Source: an uncultured Lachnospiraceae bacterium
GTDB lineage: Bacteria; Bacillota; Clostridia; Lachnospirales; Lachnospiraceae
NCBI GenBank assembly: GCA_947630595.1
Contig: CANRIG010000025.1
Span: forward strand, 1-38,081
Direction: 5' to 3'
DNA: 38,081 nt
Below the pieces are notes generated by a model, which worked only from the letters and a program-made list of their open reading frames with translations, did not search any database and was not told the origin of the DNA. Of this stretch, positions 23,780 through 33,011 are shown in pieces. The position numbers were made by a program, and so were the translations under genes. Every line of letters begins with the position of its first letter. The first letter of the stretch is position 1.

Positions 23780-24988
23780 TTACAGCGCCGTCTCCGGCCG
23801 CTGAAAATGAATGGTTATGCTGCAGATTTCGGCCTGCGTGCCCACGCGCATGTTGGGGCCGAACACGCCCACGCCGGAGGTGACGATATTGTACATGTTC
23901 CCCTTTTTCAGGCAGCCGCAGGCGTTCTCCCACGTCAGCCGGCAGATCAGGTTGCCCGGAAACATCTGCCCGTCGTGGGTATGGCCGCAGAGGTCCACGT
24001 CGGCTCCTGCGTCCGCGAGCTCCTGCAGCTCCCTCGGCTCGTGGTCGAGCACCAGCACCGGTTTGCTCCGGTCCAGCTCCGCCATACATTCCTCCGGCGT
24101 TTTGCGCACCGCAATGCCCCGGCCGGGCCGCCTCGCATCCGGCCGCCCGTACAGGTAGACGCTGTCCGCGATCAGCGCATACTCCTCCCGCAGCAAACGG
24201 ATGCCGGCCTGCTCCAGAAAGGCGTCCATCCGCGGATCGCTGGCCTTTTCCCGGCCGCCGCCGAAGGTAAAGCCGGCGAGCACCTTTTCCTCCACATCGT
24301 GGTTCCCATAGCACGCGTAGACCCCGTACCGGCTTTGGATTCCCCGGAGAATCGAGGCCAGCTGTTCCGGGTCGTCCAGCGCCTCATAGGAATTGTCGAA
24401 AATATCCCCCGCGATCACCACCAGGTCGGGATGTTCCTCATTGATTTTTCGCACCATTTCGGCCATGCGCCCGCAGCCGGTGTTGTATCCCAGATGCAGA
24501 TCCGCCGCCAGCACCACCCGCAGATCGTCCAGCGCGCCGCCGTCCTTCTCCACGGTAATCTCATAGCGCGTCGTATGGAGGATTCCGGCCTGGATGAGCC
24601 CGTAAACGCTCACGCCAATCGTCGCCAGGATGCAGGCCGCGCCGGCGAGCACAAACGTTCTGCGCGAGCTCAGAAGCTCCCGGCTGACCCACGGGCAGCG
24701 ACGCAGAAGCAGGCGCAGCGCGTCCGCAAAGGCCACGGTCAGGATCAGATACAAAGCGGCGCCCAGCCACCAGTTCCCGATCCGCCTGACCGCGCGGGCC
24801 GCCCTTCCCGTTGGCATCAGAAACCCGATCAGCACCGCCGCCGCAAAAAAGGCATAAACAAACGCCGCCGTTCCCCGCGCCCATGGCCTGCCCAGCCTTT
24901 CATGGCAGGCTCCGAGCCAGCGAAACAGCCAGCGCAGAACATAAAGATTCACCAGCAAATACACCGGCGCCAGATATACCGCAATCAT
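23780..24988 (-). CDS. Membrane-anchored calcineurin-like metallophosphoesterase
   Basis: 402-aa protein. Residues 1-140 contain about four membrane helices (roughly 4-22, 41-60, 72-92, 111-133). The catalytic domain follows with all metal-binding motifs: DLHLG (163-167), GDIFDN, YGNHDVE, VLDHEPRE and GHTHDGQMFPG. Such YaeI/YkuE-like proteins are often lipid or nucleotide phosphohydrolases facing outward; the substrate here is unknown. AGAGGGG precedes the ATG. It follows the HD-GYP-like gene by 49 bases on the same strand and may belong to that operon. The tRNA operon promoter lies just after its stop. Confidence 0.92.
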   Translation of the reverse strand: MIAVYLAPVYLLVNLYVLRWLFRWLGACHERLGRPWARGTAAFVYAFFAAAVLIGFLMPTGRAARAVRRIGNWWLGAALYLILTVAFADALRLLLRRCPWVSRELLSSRRTFVLAGAACILATIGVSVYGLIQAGILHTTRYEITVEKDGGALDDLRVVLAADLHLGYNTGCGRMAEMVRKINEEHPDLVVIAGDIFDNSYEALDDPEQLASILRGIQSRYGVYACYGNHDVEEKVLAGFTFGGGREKASDPRMDAFLEQAGIRLLREEYALIADSVYLYGRPDARRPGRGIAVRKTPEECMAELDRSKPVLVLDHEPRELQELADAGADVDLCGHTHDGQMFPGNLICRLTWENACGCLKKGNMYNIVTSGVGVFGPNMRVGTQAEICSITIHFQRPETAL

Positions 24989-25037
24989 CCGACCCCTCTT
25001 TCCGTCAGGCCCCGGCCTGCACCCGTCAAAATGTCAC

Positions 25038-26897
25038 TCACTGTATTTTCTCCGCATCCTCTCCCCGGATCCGGTCAAACGCCTGCTCATACGCGCGGAC
25101 AACGCCCTCCCGCAGATAGGCCGTCAGCTCCCCCTCAATCTGCGGCAGAAGCTGTACAAACACCGGTGACAGCCGCGTCCCGGCCTCCCGGCGCACCTGC
25201 GCCAGCGCTTCCTCCGGCGTCAGCCCGACGCTGCCGCCGCCGAACTTTACGTCCGTCAGGCCCACCAGGTACGAGGCGATGCCGACGATATCCGTGATCT
25301 GGCGGTTCGGATCCTCCTCCCGCCGGTACTCCTCCGGATAGCCGCCGCTGCCGTCGTAGAAGCGGTGGTGTCCCAGCGCCGCCGGCACGTACTTCTGCGT
25401 CGACTCGCAGCGGGACAGAATCCGGCGTCCGGCGTCCGTGTGATAGCCGTACATCCGTTTTTCCTCCTCCAGCTGCGACCGCGCTGCCGTCGTCACCAGG
25501 CTGTCAAACAGAAAGATGCCGATGTCGTGCAGCATGCCGCACTCGTAGGCAAACTGCGCAATCTCCGGGCCGCGCCTGCGCACCTCGGAGACGTCTTCGC
25601 AGGAGAGCACGCCAACCAGCTGCTCCGGCACAGTCTCCAGCGCAGCCTGCGTGATCATCCGCGTGATGTCCGCCGTCAGCTGCAGGAACACATAGATGTC
25701 CGGGTCGCGGCTTATGACCAGGTTGATCAGAAAGTCCCGGGCCTGAATCCCGTCCGGGTACTCGATGAACGTCGTCAGGCCGTCCAGAAGATGGCTGATC
25801 AGGCGGCTGTTGAGCGTGCCGTTCGGCACGCCGTGCACATACCGGATCATCCGCCCGTACATGTACAGCAGCACTTCTTTTTTCCGACCGATCAGCGATT
25901 CGTCGCTGCGCAGATATTCCGCATAGTAGGCGGGCAGCATGGCGTTGCCCCAGAGGCCGTCCATGGAAAAATCATGCGCGTCCTGATCCATGAACACCTT
26001 TTCCATGCTGGTCAGAAGCTGTGAAAGCGTCAGCACGCCGCAGTGGTACAGGGCGATGTCATACTCCAGCACCCAGCGCGCGGACGGCTTCCTGCCCTTC
26101 TTTTCTACGTCCTCCATCTGCTTTTTGTAAACGTATTCCGCGGATTCCATGACCTCGCGCACGATCCGGGCGTCCGCTGTGCCCATGCGCAGCATCTGCA
26201 TCGCCGTCGTCCGCTCCTGATGGCTTTTGTAGAGAAACGTGTCCCAGGGCAGGGAGGGGGTCTTCCGGTGGTATTCCGGGTCGGTCAGCACATGGAACGA
26301 GCGCCGTATGGCCTTGCTTTTCCGCTCCGCCTCCTCCGGAGTGTCCCAGCGGTAGGCCAGCGCCAGATTGGCCATCGCCCGGTGGATGTAGCCGCGCGTC
26401 TCCGCGTCCTCAATCTCGTCGTACTGCCTGATATAGGAGGCCGCCTCGCCGAACATCAGGCTCATTTTCCAGTTGTAATCGTTTTTGTCCGCCAGGCGGA
26501 TGATCTGCTGCATGTAAAACAGCGCCATCCCCGTGTGGTAGAGCTGGCGGATCAGCATATCGCGCCGGCCGTGCCTTCTGGCGAAGGCGACCAGCGCATT
26601 GCGCACCGTGTAATTGAGCACAAGGTCCAGCTGCCTGGCCCCGCGCAGCAGATGCGACGCGAAATCCTCGAGCTCCGCAATCTCCTCGTCGGAGGCGGAA
26701 GCGATGTCGTCCAGCACCGGCATCAAATTCGTGCGCAGAAGCTCCGTATTCTCCCGGATAATCCCGCGGATTCTGATATTGTTCTGCCTGCGTTCCTCGA
26801 TAAACTGCGGGATGTCCTCCGGTATACCGGAAGAAAAATCCGACAGAGCCATCACCTGCAGCAGATTTTCAATGTATTTTTCCTGATATTCCCTCAT
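25038..26897 (-). CDS. HD-GYP-like phosphohydrolase with helical N-terminal domain
   Basis: 619-aa soluble protein. The first 420 residues are almost all helix and look like a TPR-type scaffold, with no receiver or PAS domain recognised. The C-terminal HD domain has MLHDIG (H457, D458), YHTDAGRRIL and GHHRFYDGSGGYP (H510, H511), the hallmark of HD-GYP proteins that degrade cyclic di-GMP. Two usual residues differ: HDIGK reads HDIGI, and HHE reads HHR, with an extra Gly in the GYP loop. Its start overlaps the stop of the upstream hybrid kinase by 4 bp (ATGA), so the two are translationally coupled. Substrate uncertain. Confidence 0.85.
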   Translation of the reverse strand: MREYQEKYIENLLQVMALSDFSSGIPEDIPQFIEERRQNNIRIRGIIRENTELLRTNLMPVLDDIASASDEEIAELEDFASHLLRGARQLDLVLNYTVRNALVAFARRHGRRDMLIRQLYHTGMALFYMQQIIRLADKNDYNWKMSLMFGEAASYIRQYDEIEDAETRGYIHRAMANLALAYRWDTPEEAERKSKAIRRSFHVLTDPEYHRKTPSLPWDTFLYKSHQERTTAMQMLRMGTADARIVREVMESAEYVYKKQMEDVEKKGRKPSARWVLEYDIALYHCGVLTLSQLLTSMEKVFMDQDAHDFSMDGLWGNAMLPAYYAEYLRSDESLIGRKKEVLLYMYGRMIRYVHGVPNGTLNSRLISHLLDGLTTFIEYPDGIQARDFLINLVISRDPDIYVFLQLTADITRMITQAALETVPEQLVGVLSCEDVSEVRRRGPEIAQFAYECGMLHDIGIFLFDSLVTTAARSQLEEEKRMYGYHTDAGRRILSRCESTQKYVPAALGHHRFYDGSGGYPEEYRREEDPNRQITDIVGIASYLVGLTDVKFGGGSVGLTPEEALAQVRREAGTRLSPVFVQLLPQIEGELTAYLREGVVRAYEQAFDRIRGEDAEKIQ

Positions 26898-28801
26898 ACG
26901 CCGCGCCTCCCCAGAAAACGCTCCAGGCAGGCAAACAGAACGTCCATGTCCAGCGGCTTGGGCACGTGGGCGTCCATCCCGGCCTCCAGAGACTGGTTGA
27001 CGTCCTCCACAAAGGCGTTCGCCGTCATCGCCACGATGGGAACCTCCCCGGCGTCCGGCCTGTCCAGGGCGCGCAGACGCCGCGTCGCATCCAGTCCGTT
27101 CATCACCGGCATCTGAATGTCCATCAGAATCAGATCAAAATAGAACGGCGGCCTGCTCCGGAACAGCTCCAGCGCCTGCTGCCCGTCCTCCGCCGTCTCA
27201 ATCGAGACGCCCGTCATCTGCAGAATCTCGCAGGCGATTTCCCGGTTCAGCTCGTTGTCCTCCGCCAGAAGCACCCTTCTGCCCTCAAAACTGCGCTGCG
27301 CCCGGCCGCTCTCCTGCTCCTGCTCCATCCGGCCCTGCGGGGTAAAGGCGTAGAGCCCGGCGTACAGACGGCTGCCAAACAGCGGCAGCGGGATAAAGGC
27401 ATCCACGCCCGCGCGCGTGAACATGTACTCGGTATGCTGCCAGTCTCCCTCCGCCAGCAGAATAATCGGAAAATCGCTGCCCATGCGCCTGCGGATTTCC
27501 GGCAGGAACGACAGAAGCTCCACGCCCTCCGTCTTTTCCGCCGCCAGGAAGGCGAAATATTCGTAATCCGCAAAAATCGCCTCGTTTATGTAATAGACCG
27601 CCTGCTCCGGCTCCTTCGCCCAGTCCACGGAAATGCCCGTGCGCTCCGCCATCTCCTGCACCGTCTGCGCCCGGCTCTCCAGGCTGTCCAGCAGCAGGAT
27701 GTGCTTCCCGCACAGCGCTTCCTGATACGCGCCCAGGTGCATGGCCGCCGCCTTCAGCGGAACGGTGATGGAAAAACAGGAGCCAACTCCCGGCTCGCTC
27801 TCGACGGATATGGCGCCGCCCATCAGCTCCACCAGATTCTTGGCGATCGCCATGCCCAGGCCCGTGCCCTGAATCTTGCTGATGGTCAGGCTCTGCTCGC
27901 GCTCAAAGGGCGTAAACACACGCGAGAGAAATTCTTTGCTCATGCCGATGCCGGTGTCGCGGACGTAGAGGTTCAGGAGAAGCCGCTCCGGGTCCTCCCC
28001 GCGGAGAATCTCCATGAACATGGTGACCGTGCCGCCGTCCGGCGTAAATTTGATGGCGTTGGAAAGCAGGTTCAGACAAATCTGTTTGAAGCGGAGGGCA
28101 TCCGCCACCACGCGCTCATGCTCCACCCGCCCCAGCTTCAGTTCAAACTTCTGATGCTTCGCATCTGCCTGCGGCCGCGCCACGATCAGGATTTCGTGCA
28201 GGATGTCCGCAATCTCAACCTCCTCTGGCTGCAGCGTAATCCTGCCGCTCTCGATCCGCGACATGTCCAGCACCTCGTTGATGATCGACATCATATGGCC
28301 CGAGGCGGTCTTGATTTTGTTCAGGTATTCGCGAATCCGCGCCGGCGTCTCCTTCTGCGTCAGCGCAATATCGGTCATGCCGATGATCGCGTTCATCGGC
28401 GTGCGGATATCGTGCGACATTTCCGAGAGGAAGCTGGTCTTGGCGCGGTTGGCCATGACCGCCTCGTCCAGCCTGCCCTGCACCCCGCGGTAATAATCGC
28501 TCACGTCCCGCAGAAGGCAGACGCAGAGGCCGTTCCAGGCAAAGAGCACCGCAAGGAAGACCCGGCCGCCGATATGGCAGAACAGCGGGTCCGTCTTATC
28601 ACAGGGCTCCGCCGCCCGCGCAAGCAGCTCCACAGCCTCCGGCTCCGGCATCGCCGCAAGCGCCGAACCGCCGTCCGGGCAGAGCTCCTGCGCCGCCTGA
28701 TTCTGAAAAATAAGCGCGCTGCGCCCTCCCGCCGTCTCAAAACAGAGCGCCGGAATTCTGACATTTCCCCACATCTCTTTCAGCTGTTCAACAATTTCCA
28801 T
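26894..28801 (-). CDS. Soluble hybrid histidine kinase
   Basis: 635-aa kinase without membrane helices. An N-terminal PAS-like region (1 to about 100) is followed by a short coiled coil and HisKA with H130 in FLSEMSHDIRTPMNAI. The ATPase domain has NLLSNAIKFTPDG, VRDTGIGMS and GTGLGMAIAKN. Next is a degenerate receiver-like domain (KHILLLDSLESRAQ, no clear phospho-Asp), then a full receiver with VLLAEDNELNREI and phospho-acceptor D561 in ILMDIQMPVMNG. The stop overlaps the HD-GYP-like gene by 4 bp. The receiver may pass its state to that partner directly, since the partner has none. Signal unknown. Confidence 0.92.
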   Translation of the reverse strand: MEIVEQLKEMWGNVRIPALCFETAGGRSALIFQNQAAQELCPDGGSALAAMPEPEAVELLARAAEPCDKTDPLFCHIGGRVFLAVLFAWNGLCVCLLRDVSDYYRGVQGRLDEAVMANRAKTSFLSEMSHDIRTPMNAIIGMTDIALTQKETPARIREYLNKIKTASGHMMSIINEVLDMSRIESGRITLQPEEVEIADILHEILIVARPQADAKHQKFELKLGRVEHERVVADALRFKQICLNLLSNAIKFTPDGGTVTMFMEILRGEDPERLLLNLYVRDTGIGMSKEFLSRVFTPFEREQSLTISKIQGTGLGMAIAKNLVELMGGAISVESEPGVGSCFSITVPLKAAAMHLGAYQEALCGKHILLLDSLESRAQTVQEMAERTGISVDWAKEPEQAVYYINEAIFADYEYFAFLAAEKTEGVELLSFLPEIRRRMGSDFPIILLAEGDWQHTEYMFTRAGVDAFIPLPLFGSRLYAGLYAFTPQGRMEQEQESGRAQRSFEGRRVLLAEDNELNREIACEILQMTGVSIETAEDGQQALELFRSRPPFYFDLILMDIQMPVMNGLDATRRLRALDRPDAGEVPIVAMTANAFVEDVNQSLEAGMDAHVPKPLDMDVLFACLERFLGRRGV

Positions 28802-28840
28802 CTATGTCTTCCTTCTTCTGCAAAACAATCTGTATTTATA

Positions 28841-28869
28841 AGTTTAACACAGATAGTATGATTATTCAA
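28841..28869 (-). promoter_or_regulatory. Probable promoter of the soluble kinase / HD-GYP operon
   Basis: On the minus strand TTGAAT (28864-28869), 17-base spacer, TAAACT (28841-28846) with an upstream TG. Weak -10. Confidence 0.5.
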
Positions 28870-28932
28870 CAGCATATCCCCGCGAAACCGCGTTTCCCGC
28901 GCCGCGGAATTGCAGAAAATCCGATATCTTTG

Positions 28933-28961
28933 TTGAAACATTCCGCTTTCCATGGTACAAT
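28933..28961 (+). promoter_or_regulatory. Promoter of the transmembrane hybrid kinase
   Basis: TTGAAA (28933-28938), 17-base spacer, TACAAT (28956-28961). A 10-base word ccgatatctt occurs just upstream of the -35 (28921) and again in the leader (28981), exactly 60 bases apart, a possible operator pair. Confidence 0.75.
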
Positions 28962-29012
28962 ATTTTCTTATCAGAGTAGCCCGATATCTTTTCTGACCGA
29001 CGGAGGTACCAT

Positions 29013-31964
29013 ATGAGCGCTGCTGACCAGCCCCGAAAAGAAAATAACCGCCACATTGTTTCAGATATTGTATTTGTCTGCGTACTGCTGGCGTTCATCG
29101 CCTATTCCTTCTTCGTTTTCGTGCGGGACAACAACGACCGCATCATCGAGCAGAACAACAGTTTCATCGAGACTGCTACCAGGCAGACCGCTGAGCGCGT
29201 CAGCGACCTGATCGACTCGTCGCAGAGCAGCGTGGCGCTGATGGCGCATCTCTACGGCTCGGTCATGACGCAGCCGGTCGTGGACGCGGAGATGCTGCAG
29301 GATATGTGCGACCGCTCCCCATTCGACTATGTGGAATTTATCAACACCGAGGGGATCGACCTGTCGGCCGACGGGCGCACGGCGGATCTCTCGGACCGTG
29401 AATATTTTCTCGACGGCATACAGGGCAACAGCGGCAAATGCGTGATCCACAATTCCAGAATCACCAACGAGACGCTGCTGATTTTTTATTCACCCTTTTA
29501 TTATAAGGAACAGATCATCGGCGTGCTCAGCGGCATTATGCGGGGCGAGACGGTCTGCCGCATTCTCACCGCAAATTATTTCGGCGTGCAGGCCAGCACC
29601 TACCTGCTGGAGCACAACGGGGACGTCGTGCTCTGCGTCGGCGACCAGTCGCAGCCGGAAAACCTGCTGGAATCGATGACAAAGAACAACCGCCTCCCCG
29701 AGGCCGAGCGCCGGAAGCTGGAGCAGGCCTGCACGGAGGGCGATTCCACCAGCTTTAATTACCAGGGCTCCAGCGGCGCGGGCAGCGCCTACGTCACGGC
29801 CTTAAACGACAGCGACTGGCTGCTGGTGCAGAACTTCCCCTCCTCCCTGACCCGGGCCATGACCCAAAGCGCCAACTCCGCGGGCATCCGGCTGGAGACC
29901 AAGCTGTTCATCGCCTTTCTGGCGTACGTCCTGTATCTGGTGATCAAGAATCAGGCGCAGAAGCGCCAGCTGGTTTCCGAGAAGCAGGAAATGTCGCAGA
30001 TTGTCAGCGCCGTCACCCAGCTTTTTACCCGCTTCGCCCTGGTCAATTTTGAGAACGACACCTACGAATACCTGGAGGACAAGAAGTGCAGCGCCCCGGA
30101 AAAGGGCACCTACTCCGACCTGATTCGCTATCTCACGCCCAAGTACGTGTATGACACCGACACCGCGGAGAAGACGCACGTCCTGATTTCCAGGGAACAC
30201 GTGCAGAAAGCCCTCACCGAAAGCACGCCGTACCTGCAGTACGAATATCAGATCGACATGAACGGGCGGCGCTGGGAGAATCTCTCCATCCTCTGCCTGA
30301 CCCGCAAGGACGGCCTGCCCAACGACGTCCTGTATGCGATACAGGATGTGACGTCGCTCAAGGAGCGCGAGCTGCAGATCCGCCTGGCGCTGCGCAACGC
30401 GTCGGACGCCGCCGAGGCGGCCAACCGCGCCAAGTCCGATTTCCTGGCCCGGATGTCCCACGACATCCGCACGCCGATGAACGCCATCATGGGCATGACG
30501 GCAGTCGCGGCCATGCACCTGGACGACCAGGAACGCCTGACGGACTGCCTGAGCAAGATCACCATCTCCAGCCGCCATCTGCTGGCGCTGATCAACGACG
30601 TGCTGGATATGTCGAAAATCGAGAGCGGCAAGGTCACGCTCTCCGAGGAGCCGTTCGGCATGCCAGATATGGTGGAAAGCATCCTGACCATCATTCAGTC
30701 GCAGATCAACAGCAAGCGTCAGGAGCTGAAGGTACATATTTCGGATATCCGCCACGAAAACGTCATCGGCGACACGCTGCGGCTGCGCCAGGTTTTCGTG
30801 AATATTCTCGGCAACGCCGTGAAATTTACGCCTGAGGGCGGCACCGTCACTTTCTCCATCCGCGAATGCGATTCCCGGATTCACGGCATGGCCTGCTACG
30901 AATTTGTCTGCGAGGACACGGGCATCGGCATGGACGAATCGTTCATCGAGACCATCTTCGATCCCTTCACCCGCTCGCAGAACTCGGTCAGCCAGAACAT
31001 CGAGGGCACCGGCCTCGGCATGTCCATCACCCGCAACATCGTGCGCATGATGGACGGCGATATCCACGTGGAGAGCCAGCTGGGCGTCGGCTCGAAATTC
31101 ACGGTGCAGATTCACCTGAAGCTGCAGGATCAGGAGACGGAGGACATCGGCGAGCTGGCGGACCTGCGGGTGCTGGTGGCGGACGACGACCAGGATTCCT
31201 GCGTCAGCACCTGCGATATCCTCAACAGCATCGGCATGATCGCCGAGTGGGTGCTGAGCGGCGACGAAGCCGTCAGCCGGACCGTGGCCGCCCACAAAAC
31301 GGAACAGGATTTCTCCGCGGTCATCCTGGACTGGAAGATGCCGGGCAAGGACGGCGTCGAGACGGCGCGCGAAATCCGCCGCCTGGTCGGCGACGACATC
31401 CCGATCATCATTCTCTCCGCCTACGACTGGAGCGACATCGAGGCCGAGGCGCGTGAGGCCGGCATCCAGGCCTTCATCGAGAAGCCGCTGTTCCGCTCCC
31501 GCCTGGTCTACGCGCTCAAATCCGTGCTGTCGCAGGGTGAAAAAAGCAAAAAGCTCCCGGTATCCGATCTGACGCACGCCAGCTACGAGGGAAAACGGGT
31601 GCTTCTGGTGGAGGACAACGAGCTGAACCGCGAAATCGCGAACGAACTGCTCTCCTTCATCGGCGTCGCCGTGGAGCAGGCCGCGGACGGGCAGGCCGCC
31701 GTGGATATGGTGAAAAACAATCCGCAGCATTATTATGATCTGATCTTTATGGACATTCAGATGCCCGTCATGAACGGCTACGAGGCAGCGCGCTGCATCC
31801 GCAGCCTCGGACGCGGGGACACCGACCGGATTCCGATCATCGCCATGACCGCCAACGCCTTCGCCGACGACATCCGCGAGGCCCGGGAGGCCGGCATGAA
31901 CGACCATGTGGCAAAGCCGGTGGAGGTCGCCAAGCTGCTCGAAGCGCTGGAGCGGTGGCTGTAA
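29013..31964 (+). CDS. Transmembrane hybrid histidine kinase with two receivers
   Basis: 983-aa kinase. A membrane helix (about 18-38) and a second (about 298-315) enclose an extracytoplasmic Cache-like sensor domain (FDYVEFINTEGIDLSADGR, LSDREYF). Then come a PAS-like region, HisKA with H483 in ARMSHDIRTPMNA, and an ATPase domain (NILGNAVKFTPEGG, CEDTGIGMD, GTGLGMSI). Receiver 1 has acidic VADDDQD and D773 in ILDWKMPGKDG. Receiver 2 has LVEDNELNREI and D914 in FMDIQMPVMNGYE. GGAGG is seven bases before the ATG. It is divergent from the soluble kinase/HD-GYP operon, with a very similar receiver, suggesting duplication or a shared relay. Ligand unknown. Confidence 0.95.
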   Translation: MSAADQPRKENNRHIVSDIVFVCVLLAFIAYSFFVFVRDNNDRIIEQNNSFIETATRQTAERVSDLIDSSQSSVALMAHLYGSVMTQPVVDAEMLQDMCDRSPFDYVEFINTEGIDLSADGRTADLSDREYFLDGIQGNSGKCVIHNSRITNETLLIFYSPFYYKEQIIGVLSGIMRGETVCRILTANYFGVQASTYLLEHNGDVVLCVGDQSQPENLLESMTKNNRLPEAERRKLEQACTEGDSTSFNYQGSSGAGSAYVTALNDSDWLLVQNFPSSLTRAMTQSANSAGIRLETKLFIAFLAYVLYLVIKNQAQKRQLVSEKQEMSQIVSAVTQLFTRFALVNFENDTYEYLEDKKCSAPEKGTYSDLIRYLTPKYVYDTDTAEKTHVLISREHVQKALTESTPYLQYEYQIDMNGRRWENLSILCLTRKDGLPNDVLYAIQDVTSLKERELQIRLALRNASDAAEAANRAKSDFLARMSHDIRTPMNAIMGMTAVAAMHLDDQERLTDCLSKITISSRHLLALINDVLDMSKIESGKVTLSEEPFGMPDMVESILTIIQSQINSKRQELKVHISDIRHENVIGDTLRLRQVFVNILGNAVKFTPEGGTVTFSIRECDSRIHGMACYEFVCEDTGIGMDESFIETIFDPFTRSQNSVSQNIEGTGLGMSITRNIVRMMDGDIHVESQLGVGSKFTVQIHLKLQDQETEDIGELADLRVLVADDDQDSCVSTCDILNSIGMIAEWVLSGDEAVSRTVAAHKTEQDFSAVILDWKMPGKDGVETAREIRRLVGDDIPIIILSAYDWSDIEAEAREAGIQAFIEKPLFRSRLVYALKSVLSQGEKSKKLPVSDLTHASYEGKRVLLVEDNELNREIANELLSFIGVAVEQAADGQAAVDMVKNNPQHYYDLIFMDIQMPVMNGYEAARCIRSLGRGDTDRIPIIAMTANAFADDIREAREAGMNDHVAKPVEVAKLLEALERWL

Positions 31965-31988
31965 AAAACGCCGCCGGCCCGCTGCGGC
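31963..31988 (-). terminator. Terminator of the YjbR-EVE gene
   Basis: On the minus strand GCCGC (31984-31988) pairs with GCGGC (31970-31974), followed by G and six T. The T-run overlaps the stop of the converging kinase gene. Confidence 0.6.
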
Positions 31989-31992
31989 TGTC

Positions 31993-32742
31993 CTATGCTT
32001 TCAGCGCTTCACTCAAACTTTCCGGAATCCCTCTCGGCCCTCTCACCGCACGGATTCCGTACTTTTCACCCAGCACCTCGAAAGTAAACTGATCCGGTCT
32101 GTAGCGTTTCCGCAGTTTTATTTTCATCAGGCTTGTCATGCGGACTTCTCCGGAATCAAACCGGAACGGAATATCCGTCTCCGTCACCCTGCACTGATAA
32201 AGAATCGCCGATACCGGGGCGGCGACATACATAAACACCGTGTCGCCGGTTTTGATTCCCCTGCCCTGCTTCCAGTCGATCTCGTCCGCCTGGGAAAAGG
32301 CCGCTTCTATATCATAATACTTCGGGTTGGCCGGGACAATCCACTCTTTGGCAGGCCTGAGCGCCTGCTTCGTTTTGGCGGACGCCGTGGCCAGATAGCT
32401 TTCCTCCAGCCACCGGCAGATTTCCTGAAAGGAGACCGCCCCGTGCAGAGAAATCGAAATCCAGTTTCCTTTGCTGATATGATAGCCCCGGAAAATCCCC
32501 TCCTGCTGCACCAGAGCATCCGCAAGAAACGAATCCGGCATTTTAACGTTCAGAATGTCCACGGCTTCTTCCGTCTCCAGGCCCAGCCTGTTTCCCGGCA
32601 CATCCATGACCAGCGCAAACCATTTCTGATTATCGCTGTGCCGGAAAGCCGCATAGCCCGGATACCGTCTCCACAGGTATTCCGGGGATACCCGGTATTT
32701 TTTCTTAATATAGGCAAACAGCCGTTTCCTGAGCGATTCCAT
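31993..32742 (-). CDS. YjbR/MmcQ-like protein fused to an EVE-like domain
   Basis: 249-aa protein. Residues 1 to about 120 are a YjbR (MmcQ, CyaY-like fold) domain with RRYPGYAAFRHSDNQKWFALV and GYHISKGNWISISL. From about residue 133 a second domain begins, EWIVPANPKYYDIEAAFSQ, GDTVFMYVAAPVSAILYQCR, which resembles EVE/PUA-like domains that bind modified bases. The ATG at 32742 is chosen because AGGAG lies about ten bases upstream; the frame is open farther. It converges with the large hybrid kinase 28 bases away. Function unknown; nucleic-acid binding is inferred from both folds. Confidence 0.82.
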   Translation of the reverse strand: MESLRKRLFAYIKKKYRVSPEYLWRRYPGYAAFRHSDNQKWFALVMDVPGNRLGLETEEAVDILNVKMPDSFLADALVQQEGIFRGYHISKGNWISISLHGAVSFQEICRWLEESYLATASAKTKQALRPAKEWIVPANPKYYDIEAAFSQADEIDWKQGRGIKTGDTVFMYVAAPVSAILYQCRVTETDIPFRFDSGEVRMTSLMKIKLRKRYRPDQFTFEVLGEKYGIRAVRGPRGIPESLSEALKA

Positions 32743-32919
32743 GTCTGTTTTCTCCTGTGTCCTGCGGTCCTTTGAGGTGTTTCCTTTCCATATTATATTT
32801 CGTTTTCCTGCGGGAGACAAGGGTTAAGTGCAGTCTGTTTGTCATGTTTCTCATATCAGTTTTCTTTTTTCTGAAAAAACGAAAAACAGGATCATTCCAC
32901 AGGATACGTCTTTCCGATA

Positions 32920-32953
32920 TGAAAAGGCCGATGAATATTCCATCCATCAGCCT
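32920..32953 (-). terminator. Terminator of the sulfur-redox fusion gene
   Basis: On the minus strand 8-base arms (32945-32952 and 32926-32933, one wobble) around an 11-base loop, followed by TTTTC, about 60 bases past the fusion gene stop. Confidence 0.55.
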
Positions 32954-33011
32954 AATCCTTTTTGATCCGTATTATTGTTCGGAATAACTCCCGAATCGTG
33001 ATCCGCAATAC

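Noticed and set aside
26966-28861. 631-codon plus-strand frame opposite the soluble kinase
   Set aside because: Same reason: the minus strand carries a complete kinase.
29802-31907. 701-codon minus-strand frame opposite the hybrid kinase
   Set aside because: The plus-strand frame has all kinase and receiver motifs; the reverse frame is a composition artefact.
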